NCBI GenBank assembly: GCA_937931765.1
Contig: CALHAO010000409.1
Span: 1-5,152 of the forward strand
Length of the DNA: 5,152 nucleotides
Direction: 5' to 3'
From: an uncultured Thiotrichaceae bacterium
GTDB lineage: Bacteria; Pseudomonadota; Gammaproteobacteria; Thiotrichales; Thiotrichaceae
Of the stretch, positions 1 to 5,152 are shown in pieces; position 1 is the stretch's first letter, and each line of letters starts with the position of its first letter. The translations under genes were made by a program, and so were the position numbers. Under the pieces are notes generated by a model. It was not told the DNA's origin. It searched no databases and saw nothing but the letters and a program-made list of their open reading frames with translations.

Positions 1-482
1 GCAGATTCCATCGATAGCGTATCACCCATCGTCACACCCAAACGCTGTGCCAACTCATCCGGTACAATCACTGTATTCGGCGTAGTCATCAAGCGCGTCA
101 GATCAGACATCGGAATATCTACCGACGAACCCTGCTCTGAAGAAGTGGCAAAGGGATCAAATCCCAATAATGAATAGCTCAGGCCATCTTTATTTAACGC
201 CACCTCAAGCTGTGGCAAACTATCCCGATAGCCCCACTCAACCCGCAATTGCTGATAGAAATCATCAGGGATCAAGCCTTTCCGCGCCGTGATTTCATGC
301 GTCATCTGACCACTGAGCGTATTAACCGACTGTTTAAACGAATGACCGGCGCTTTGATTAGCCAGATCCACAGCAATCATTACCGCCGTACCCAACGCAA
401 TACTCAGCAGCGTCAGCCACAATTGCCAGGGGTGGCGGGTAAAGAAACGCCAACTGGCGCGGGTTAATAATGATGTTTTCAT
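1..482 (-). CDS. FtsX-family ABC transporter permease, N-terminal part (runs off the left edge)
   Basis: This is the first 160 codons of a permease of the FtsX/MacB type (COG0577 style); the frame is still open at the edge. The N-terminus has a basic cytoplasmic lead (RASWRFFTRHPW, residues 9-19) and one membrane segment at about 20-40 (LWLTLLSIALGTAVMIAVDL). Next come DLANQSA (39-45) and a GQMTHEI stretch (58-64), matching the 'DLAN.SA..F....G.ATH.I' pattern I recall from large proteobacterial permeases of this class. Residues from about 65 on look like the start of the extracytoplasmic MacB-like domain, with VIVPDELAQRLGVTMGD (138-154) typical of it. Such proteins usually have some 800 residues and work with a separate ATPase on lipoproteins, lipids or peptides; no partner ATPase is visible here. 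The ATG at 480-482 is chosen because it precedes the basic lead and the membrane segment. Its ribosome site is weak (GGA at 485-487 on the complement). It is probably the fourth gene of the operon. Confidence 0.88.
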   Translation of the reverse strand, partial: MKTSLLTRASWRFFTRHPWQLWLTLLSIALGTAVMIAVDLANQSAGHSFKQSVNTLSGQMTHEITARKGLIPDDFYQQLRVEWGYRDSLPQLEVALNKDGLSYSLLGFDPFATSSEQGSSVDIPMSDLTRLMTTPNTVIVPDELAQRLGVTMGDTLSMES

Positions 483-511
483 CGGATTCCAGCCATAATT
501 CTACTGCACAT
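479..511 (-). other. Possible 10-codon leader cistron overlapping the permease start
   Basis: Right after the yqaA stop codon lies a good Shine-Dalgarno sequence on the complement (GGGAG, 519-523). Seven bases later an ATG opens a 10-residue frame, MCSRIMAGIR. Its TGA overlaps the permease ATG in the classic ATGA arrangement (479-482). The permease itself has only a weak ribosome site, so this small frame could load ribosomes and couple translation of yqaA to the permease. It may also be chance: the frame is very short and there is no comparative evidence. Confidence 0.25.
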
Positions 512-522
512 AAACCTGCTCC

Positions 523-942
523 CTACCAAAACACCACCCCACCAATCACCAGATACCGAGCGGCTTTAGCCACCCCAACTAAAGTCAGAAACGTCCAAAA
601 TGGCACTCTTAATATACCGGCAATCACCGTCAACGGATCACCAATGATTGGTGCCCAACTCAACAACAAAGACCATAATCCGTACTTGCGGAAACGTTGC
701 TCAGCATACTGCAAACTGGCCTTACTCACCGGAAACCAGCGCTTATCCTGAAAACGATGTACATAACGCCCCAACCACCAATTAAGCACAGCGCCCAGCG
801 TATTACCCACTGTTGCGACTAAAATCAGCCAGCCAACTGCCGAAGGCTCATCCAGAATCAAGACCAGTAGCAAGGCCTCAGATTGTGCCGGAAGAATCGT
901 CGCTGCCAGAAAAGCAGCAGTGAATAAACTCAGGTAGGTCAT
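523..942 (-). CDS. yqaA: YqaA family inner-membrane protein (DedA/VTT-like)
   Basis: This 139-residue hydrophobic protein has nearly the length of E. coli YqaA (about 142) and the same pattern. It contains FLAATILPAQSEALL (11-25), GNTLGAVLNWWLGR (46-59), a basic amphipathic loop (61-84), FRKYGLWSLLLSWAPIIGDPL (84-104, given as landmarks), AGILRVPFW (108-116) and a C-terminal GVAKAARYLVIGG (123-135). The family (COG1238) is distantly related to DedA/SNARE-associated (VTT) membrane proteins, some of which are linked to lipid flipping and membrane homeostasis; the function of YqaA itself is not established. Probable membrane segments lie at about 5-30, 36-58, 88-112 and 117-138, several possibly re-entrant. 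The ATG is the only option: the frame upstream soon meets TAG without another ATG, GTG or TTG. No clear ribosome site is seen. It begins 22 bases after the ABC-like gene, so translation coupled to that gene is plausible. Confidence 0.93.
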   Translation of the reverse strand: MTYLSLFTAAFLAATILPAQSEALLLVLILDEPSAVGWLILVATVGNTLGAVLNWWLGRYVHRFQDKRWFPVSKASLQYAEQRFRKYGLWSLLLSWAPIIGDPLTVIAGILRVPFWTFLTLVGVAKAARYLVIGGVVFW

Positions 943-964
943 TTTGTGAATGAACTATTCCCAG

Positions 965-3574
965 CTATACAGCCGGTTTAGCCTGTTCAATCAAACCATC
1001 CGGCGTTAACTGCAAGTAGCGGTCAAACATCTCCAGGTGAGTCTGTTCAGCAGTCACGCGCACCAAGGTTAAATCCGGACGTGACTGACGCATGCGCTGC
1101 AGGATCTCAAATTTTTCCGCATCCGACTGAGCCGTTAACGCATCCTGCAATACCAGAATAACCGGGCGCTTCACCAAGGTACGCATCAGACTCAGCAAAT
1201 GATGAACCTGTACCGGAATCCGGCTACCGTTCACACCGACCTGTGTATTAATAATAAACAACCGCAACAGATCATGCTCACTAGCTTTCTCCATTACCCA
1301 GTATGTAGCCCGCTCCTGCAGATAGGCTCGGGTATCAGGGCAGTGCGGATCAATGCGTCCGAACAACACATTATTCAGCACTGACAAACCCGGATTATAT
1401 TTATCCTCAATAAATGGAAAATAGGCGTCACCTAAACGTTCTGACAAGCGCTGCATCATATCGTTACGCAACATAAGCAACTGATCCACATAATCCGGCT
1501 CCATCCAGATATCCAGCCATTCCTGTGGCACCATGCGCACAAAAATATCCATCAACTCATCGCTACAAGACGCATCACTAACCGCTGCATCAACATCTGC
1601 CTCCAGCGTATGAGATAACTGTTTCAAGTCGGCTAAACGCTGCTCATCATGCAATTCAAACTGTTCAATAAAAAGATGCCCTTCTTCCAATCCTTTATAT
1701 TGCACCATCAGTTTGCGCAAACACCGCTCAGCAATACGCAGACTGGGGTTAAGTAAATCGTTCTCATCCAGTGCTTCAATAATAGTTTTCATTAATACCG
1801 GGCGTAGTACTTCTTTGTCACCGGCTAATGTCCCGAACACCAGGTTATCCAACATCGGCGCAAAACGATTCAGACGCTTAATGTCGTACTGCCCCATGTG
1901 GTTATCCCGGCCCTGATGATTAATTTCATCCAGCATACACTGACGGGCAACCAACAGGTCATCCACCAACTGCCCGAACACTGCTTCGGGATAGTTCAGT
2001 GGATTAAATACTTCCTCAAGCGATAGCGTAGTTAGTCGGTCTGTGACATTGAAAATATCCATCTGTTCACGTAACCAACCCTGCATCTCGCTCCAGTCCT
2101 CAGCACCAAAACGCGACAAGTTACCCCAACTACCCAAAAAGCTTTCATCAAACCAGTCCGTACTATTACCCGACTTCACTGAATCAACCAGTAATCCAAG
2201 GTGCTTTTCCAACTCCACCAGGGGTGGCTGATGATTCAGACCATAGCCAATATTGTAGGCAACAGACGCATTAAACAAATGTGCCTGTTCATTAACGAAC
2301 CCCAGGTTTTGCCGCAAATCCGCCTCTGCCAGTGAATCCAATGCACGCCCCTCAAAACCGACAAAACCACTAGAAGGTTTCACCAGCCCGACTAGGCATT
2401 GCGCAAAAGTCTGCCGTAACACAAGGTCAGGACAATGCACAACGACCCACTCACCCGGCTTCAATGCCATATTGAGGTGACTTAATAGTGGTTCATGATG
2501 ATCATTACGGATATTGACCTGCTGCATAAACAAGGTTTGCCGGAAAAAGGCTTCGTCTACCGGCTCCGCAGCATCCGGTAGCGTCTGCATATTGTATGGA
2601 TTAAATTGCTCCACTATCTGCTGGTAACGCACCAGATTATCCTGCCAGATCTGGTAAAAACTTAATAACTCCCGCCACGGACTCAGAAAGTCTTTATGTG
2701 CCGCAATCGCCGCCACCAACGCCCCGATGGTCAAGCGTCCTTCCAGCACCAAATAACCACCAATAGCGTAGAACATAAACGGTGTTAGCTGATTCAGCGT
2801 GTTATTAAGAAATTTCATAAAAAACTTCTTTTTAAACAAGGCTAAACGAATGTAATACAGCTCACCAAAGCGATAAGAGAATTCTGCCAATGTATAACGG
2901 CGTGTCCCCTGAATACGTATCTCATTGGCAGATTGCACCGCCTCACCAATCCGGCTCGATAACACCCTTGCCCGCTTGACCCTTTGTTTACGCAGCACAT
3001 TAATCTGGCGTTGCAGATAAGGAATGATCAGCAGTTGCACCGGCACCAGTGCTATTGATGCCACACCCAGCACCCAATCCTGCATAAACATAAACAACAG
3101 AATGGTTAGTAGTGTCCCACCCTGAAGCAACGGGTGAGCAAAAGCATCACCAGCGAAACCACCTAGCGGATCGGTTTCCTGCACCACCGTAGCGATCACT
3201 TCGCCCTGAGAGAGCTGTTCAAATTTACGCGGCGGAAAACGTAACAGACGCTCCAGCAACATATAGCGCAAACGACGCACCAGCGTTTCACCGACGATGC
3301 CTTTTTGCGTATTGATGAACATCTTGGACAAACCGTTGATCAACACCAACGCCAACAATGAAAAACTCAGCCCCATCAACAGTTGAAAAGGCGTCACCGC
3401 CCAGCCCAGAAAATAACGCAACCCCGCTTCACCGGATAAAGCCTCGTTAATAATCAGCTTGGGAATTTCCAGGGAAACATACAATAACGGAAATGAAACA
3501 AAGGTCAGCAGGATTAACCAAAATTGTTGCTTACGACTATACGTCCAAACGAATTGGATAATATTATCAGGCAT
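965..3574 (-). CDS. ABC exporter-like membrane protein with degenerate nucleotide-binding domain and large insertion
   Basis: An uninterrupted 869-residue frame. Residues 1-325 resemble a type I exporter membrane domain: membrane segments at about 18-37, 60-82, 149-166, 168-187, 259-276 and 279-296, with the cytoplasmic coupling stretch LSQGEVIATVVQETDPL (121-137). Residues 345-445 and 775-865 read as the two halves of an ABC ATPase: GEWVVVH (374-380), AQCLVGLVKPSSG (391-403), a Q-loop region GFVNEQAHLF (425-434), LMRTLVKRPVILVLQDAL (796-813), and DRYLQLTPDGLIEQ (851-864). The catalytic motifs are lost. The Walker A position reads CPDLVLRQT (381-389) with Arg for Lys and no glycines; the Q-loop Gln is Glu429; the signature region reads GSRIPVQVHHLL; Walker B ends in Gln810-Asp811 in place of Asp-Glu; the H-loop His is Ala842. 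About 290 extra residues sit between Q-loop and signature. ATP hydrolysis is therefore unlikely, and the substrate is unknown. The gene starts 3 bases after the acyltransferase stop, with a weak ribosome site, suggesting coupled translation. Family assignment is firm; the pseudo-ATPase role is inferred. Confidence 0.92.
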   Translation of the reverse strand: MPDNIIQFVWTYSRKQQFWLILLTFVSFPLLYVSLEIPKLIINEALSGEAGLRYFLGWAVTPFQLLMGLSFSLLALVLINGLSKMFINTQKGIVGETLVRRLRYMLLERLLRFPPRKFEQLSQGEVIATVVQETDPLGGFAGDAFAHPLLQGGTLLTILLFMFMQDWVLGVASIALVPVQLLIIPYLQRQINVLRKQRVKRARVLSSRIGEAVQSANEIRIQGTRRYTLAEFSYRFGELYYIRLALFKKKFFMKFLNNTLNQLTPFMFYAIGGYLVLEGRLTIGALVAAIAAHKDFLSPWRELLSFYQIWQDNLVRYQQIVEQFNPYNMQTLPDAAEPVDEAFFRQTLFMQQVNIRNDHHEPLLSHLNMALKPGEWVVVHCPDLVLRQTFAQCLVGLVKPSSGFVGFEGRALDSLAEADLRQNLGFVNEQAHLFNASVAYNIGYGLNHQPPLVELEKHLGLLVDSVKSGNSTDWFDESFLGSWGNLSRFGAEDWSEMQGWLREQMDIFNVTDRLTTLSLEEVFNPLNYPEAVFGQLVDDLLVARQCMLDEINHQGRDNHMGQYDIKRLNRFAPMLDNLVFGTLAGDKEVLRPVLMKTIIEALDENDLLNPSLRIAERCLRKLMVQYKGLEEGHLFIEQFELHDEQRLADLKQLSHTLEADVDAAVSDASCSDELMDIFVRMVPQEWLDIWMEPDYVDQLLMLRNDMMQRLSERLGDAYFPFIEDKYNPGLSVLNNVLFGRIDPHCPDTRAYLQERATYWVMEKASEHDLLRLFIINTQVGVNGSRIPVQVHHLLSLMRTLVKRPVILVLQDALTAQSDAEKFEILQRMRQSRPDLTLVRVTAEQTHLEMFDRYLQLTPDGLIEQAKPAV

Positions 3575-3577
3575 AGA

Positions 3578-4729
3578 TCAGCCCAGATGCTTTGCAATAA
3601 AATCCGCCCGATAAGGCATGTGTTCACGCACAGATTCCATGTAGTGCGCCACAGCCCGCTGCTCATGCAAAGTATGCTGACGCACCGCCTGACGAAACTT
3701 ATCACTCACTAAGTAATGAGCGGAACGGGTTTGCGTAGGAATAAACCCGCGTGGCACCTTATGCTCACCCTGCGCCCCCGGCTCAAACACTGCCAACCCA
3801 TGTTCGATGCAATACTCAATACCTTGATAATAACAAGCTTCAAAATGCAGGTTATCCACATATTCAGTACAACCCCAATGCCGCCCGAACAAAGTGGTTT
3901 CGCCGCGATACATCAATGAACCACCAATACACTCACCATTCAAGTCGGCCATGACCAGCACCACCTGATCCGGTATTTTCTCCGCCACCTCACGGAAAAA
4001 ACCCTCATTCATAGTCGGCGTGCCCCATTTAGTCTCAAAGGTATTGGTATAGAAAAAGGCAAAACGTTGCCAATCCTCTGCAGAAGCCGTGTGGCCGTCC
4101 AGCACACGCAGCGTGACACCACTCTCGCTCACCTTGCGCCGTTCTTGTTTGATATTCTTACGTTTTTTAGAACTAAACGTGGCGAGGAAGTCATCGAATT
4201 GCTGGTAACCAAAATTACGCCAATGGAACTGGCAATCATGGCGATTGATCAGCCCTTGTGCCTCCATAAAATCCTGCTCTTCAGCCAGCGCAAATAACCA
4301 ATGCACACTGCTGCACTCAAGCTGCTCAGCTAACTGAACCGCTACCGAGATTAACGCCGGAAAGATCTCGTCCTCACGCCCGGCTTTGGCCAACAGGCGC
4401 TGACCGCTGGCGGGTGTATAAGGAATCGATGAAACCAGCTTGGGGTAGTAATCCATGCCTTGCTGCTGATAAGCATTAGCCCAAGCATTGTCAAACACAA
4501 ACTCACCGTAGTTATTGTATTTTTCATACAACGGCATCGCGCCCACCAGCTCACTCTCGTCATAGACCAGCACATGACGTGGCAGCCAGCCAAATTTCTC
4601 ACCGACACAACCGTGATGCTCCAGCGCCGCCAAGAACTCATGGCGCACAAATGGATTATTGCCTTTAACCAGCGCATTCCAGTGCACCACAGAAATCTGG
4701 TCAAGCGAATCAATGATTTCAATATTCAT
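3578..4729 (-). CDS. GNAT/FemAB-like N-acyltransferase (DUF482/COG3146 family)
   Basis: This 383-residue soluble protein matches the COG3146 'predicted N-acyltransferase' family (Pfam DUF482, GNAT superfamily, double GNAT fold like FemAB). Landmarks in order are: WNALVKGNNPFVRHEFLAAL (17-36), the usual 'NPF..h.FL.aLE' opening; RHVLVYDESELVGAMPLYEK (51-70); YYPKLVSSIPYTPASGQRLL (94-113); the basic FSSKKRKNIKQERRKV (185-200); GGSLMYRGETTLFGRHWGC (269-287); LHFEACYYQGIEYCIEHG (294-311); and FEPGAQGEHKVPRGFIP (315-331). The length is normal and all family blocks are present, so it should be active. The acyl donor and acceptor are not known for the family; transfer to an amino group from acyl-CoA or aminoacyl-tRNA is inference from the superfamily. 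The start is fixed: the frame upstream reaches TAA five codons before the ATG with no other start codon. The Shine-Dalgarno is poor. It is the first gene of the minus-strand operon. Confidence 0.93.
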   Translation of the reverse strand: MNIEIIDSLDQISVVHWNALVKGNNPFVRHEFLAALEHHGCVGEKFGWLPRHVLVYDESELVGAMPLYEKYNNYGEFVFDNAWANAYQQQGMDYYPKLVSSIPYTPASGQRLLAKAGREDEIFPALISVAVQLAEQLECSSVHWLFALAEEQDFMEAQGLINRHDCQFHWRNFGYQQFDDFLATFSSKKRKNIKQERRKVSESGVTLRVLDGHTASAEDWQRFAFFYTNTFETKWGTPTMNEGFFREVAEKIPDQVVLVMADLNGECIGGSLMYRGETTLFGRHWGCTEYVDNLHFEACYYQGIEYCIEHGLAVFEPGAQGEHKVPRGFIPTQTRSAHYLVSDKFRQAVRQHTLHEQRAVAHYMESVREHMPYRADFIAKHLG

Positions 4730-4736
4730 GGCTGAA

Positions 4737-4768
4737 TTATGCCATTACCTGCAGCGACATAGGCATAA
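4737..4768 (-). promoter_or_regulatory. Perfect 7-base inverted repeat in the acyltransferase leader, overlapping a 9-codon upstream frame
   Basis: TTATGCC (4737-4743) and GGCATAA (4762-4768) are exact inverted copies separated by 18 bases that contain a CTGCAG palindrome. In the minus-strand transcript they could form a hairpin ending 7 bases before the acyltransferase ATG. As DNA they could be two half-sites for a regulator. The same interval on the complement holds a small frame (ATG at 4766, TAA at 4737-4739; MPMSLQVMA) that would end just before the gene. Either could tune initiation of a gene whose own ribosome site is poor. A 7-base repeat in AT-leaning DNA can arise by chance. Confidence 0.35.
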
Positions 4769-4777
4769 ACCGTAAAC

Positions 4778-4783
4778 TTTATA
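4778..4783 (-). promoter_or_regulatory. Candidate -10 element for the acyltransferase operon
   Basis: TATAAA on the complement is a good sigma-70 -10 match, five of six bases. It would place the start of transcription near 4771, giving a leader of about 40 bases that begins with the inverted repeat at 4737-4768. The -35 position at 17-base spacing is AT-rich (AATTTT, 4801-4806) and a poor match, so either the promoter is weak or an activator is needed. Confidence 0.35.
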
Positions 4784-4790
4784 CACAACG

Positions 4791-4822
4791 GTACGTCGGT
4801 AAAATTTGACCGGACGGCGTAC
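4791..4822. promoter_or_regulatory. Imperfect dyad between the divergent genes, possible operator
   Basis: GTACG (4791-4795) pairs with CGTAC (4818-4822), and CGGT (4797-4800) pairs with ACCG (4809-4812), around an A/T core containing the palindrome AAATTT (4802-4807). The right arm is four bases longer than the left, so the symmetry is not exact. The element covers the candidate -35 regions of both divergent promoters, where a repressor or activator could act on both. No known regulator site is recognised. Confidence 0.3.
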
Positions 4823-4834
4823 AAATCTCACTAT
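4806..4834 (+). promoter_or_regulatory. Candidate sigma-70 promoter for the rightward gene
   Basis: TTGACC (4806-4811) matches the -35 consensus in five of six bases. Seventeen bases on, CACTAT (4829-4834) keeps the key A and final T of the -10 box but is otherwise weak. Transcription would start near 4841, leaving a short leader of about 20 bases that carries the ribosome binding site at 4847-4853. Confidence 0.4.
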
Positions 4835-4859
4835 TAACAAAAAAACAGAGAAGTCACAC

Positions 4860-5152
4860 ATGATCGATAATAATTCAAGCATGCATAAACCCTTGAAAAT
4901 CAGCGGTGGAACCCCTGTGCAAACAGACCGTGGTCGGGGAAGTAGTGCTTTCGGCAAGCCAAGCTTTGAGCCGGTCAGAAGCAAAAACCCCGGACACGAC
5001 GGCTGCAAAGTCACCGAAGAACAGGTAAAGGCTAAAGCAGCTGAACCACCGAAAGCAGCAGAAGCCACGCAGTCATCACAACAATCAGACAGCACACAGA
5101 AAGTGTCAGGTAACTGCCCCGGTGGTAATTTGATTGAACAGATCCTTCAGGA
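4860..5152 (+). CDS. Unrecognised protein with low-complexity N-terminus (partial, runs off the right edge)
   Basis: The frame is open from ATG 4860 to the end of the window, 97 codons and two bases. AGAGAAG (4847-4853), six bases before the ATG, is a good ribosome site, and a candidate promoter lies upstream. An internal ATG at 4881 lacks such a site. Residues 1-48 are polar and rich in Gly, Ser and basic residues (ISGGTPVQTDRGRGSS, 14-29). Residues 50-83 form an Ala/Lys/Glu/Gln/Ser linker (EEQVKAKAAEPPKAAEA, 53-69, then SSQQSDSTQK, 72-81). From about 84, SGNCPGGNLIEQIL may open a folded domain. There is no signal peptide or membrane segment, so it is probably cytoplasmic. Cys49 and Cys86 are the only cysteines seen. 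I do not recognise the product; its main domain lies outside the window. The overlapping minus-strand frame (4745-5095) is judged a shadow. Confidence 0.65.
   Translation, partial: MIDNNSSMHKPLKISGGTPVQTDRGRGSSAFGKPSFEPVRSKNPGHDGCKVTEEQVKAKAAEPPKAAEATQSSQQSDSTQKVSGNCPGGNLIEQILQ

Noticed and set aside
249..751. Two plus-strand frames (249-467 and 470-751) antisense to the permease and yqaA
   Set aside because: They lie opposite well-supported genes, show no recognisable domain, and have compositions typical of shadow frames.
943..964. Terminator or promoter between the ABC-like gene and yqaA
   Set aside because: The 22-base gap has no hairpin, no T-run and no promoter-like hexamers.
965..3574. 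ABC-like gene as a pseudogene
   Set aside because: The lost ATPase motifs suggested decay, but there is no stop or frameshift in 869 codons, the membrane domain is well kept, and spacing to both neighbours is operon-like.
4351..4722. 123-codon minus-strand frame inside the acyltransferase gene
   Set aside because: It is a frame-shifted reading of the acyltransferase, rich in Trp, Cys and Met. The family blocks lie in the other frame.
4730..4859. Small RNA or riboswitch in the divergent spacer
   Set aside because: The spacer is only 130 bases, there is no intrinsic terminator, and no known riboswitch core is seen. The inverted repeats are reported only as possible regulatory sites.
4745..5095. 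116-codon minus-strand frame opposite the rightward gene
   Set aside because: Its protein is an odd Cys/Ser/Phe-rich mix with no family look and no convincing ribosome site. The opposite plus-strand frame has a ribosome site, a promoter candidate and a natural composition.

Overview
The window looks like chromosomal DNA from a gammaproteobacterium. The evidence is a YqaA-type small membrane protein close to the Escherichia coli one, a COG3146 FemAB/GNAT-like acyltransferase, an FtsX-family permease of proteobacterial type, a moderate GC content and very tight gene packing. I cannot name the genus. No mobile element, tRNA, rRNA or CRISPR array was seen, and no gene-free stretch reaches 300 bases.

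Four genes lie head to tail on the minus strand and probably form one transcription unit. In transcription order they are: a GNAT-fold N-acyltransferase (4729 to 3578); after 3 bases, an 869-residue ABC-exporter-like protein (3574 to 965); after 22 bases, yqaA (942 to 523); and after 40 bases, the start of an FtsX-type ABC permease that runs off the left edge (482 to 1). On the plus strand, a divergent reading frame starts at 4860 and runs off the right edge. It has a good ribosome binding site and an apparently disordered N-terminus, and I do not recognise it. The 130-base divergent spacer (4730-4859) holds candidate promoters for both directions, an imperfect dyad around AAATTT, and a perfect 7-base inverted repeat just upstream of the acyltransferase start.

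The most unusual item is the ABC-like protein. It has a normal-looking type I exporter membrane domain, but every catalytic motif of its nucleotide-binding domain is altered (Walker A, Q-loop, signature, Walker B with its catalytic acid, H-loop). That domain also carries roughly 290 extra residues between Q-loop and signature, within which an 'NP..NxLFG'-like motif recurs. The frame is open for 869 codons and embedded in a tight operon, so it reads as a maintained pseudo-ATPase and not as a decaying gene. How the operon works together is inference: all three downstream products are membrane proteins, and the first is an acyltransferase of a superfamily that often modifies lipids, amino acids or cell-wall precursors. 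An envelope or lipid role is therefore plausible but unproven.
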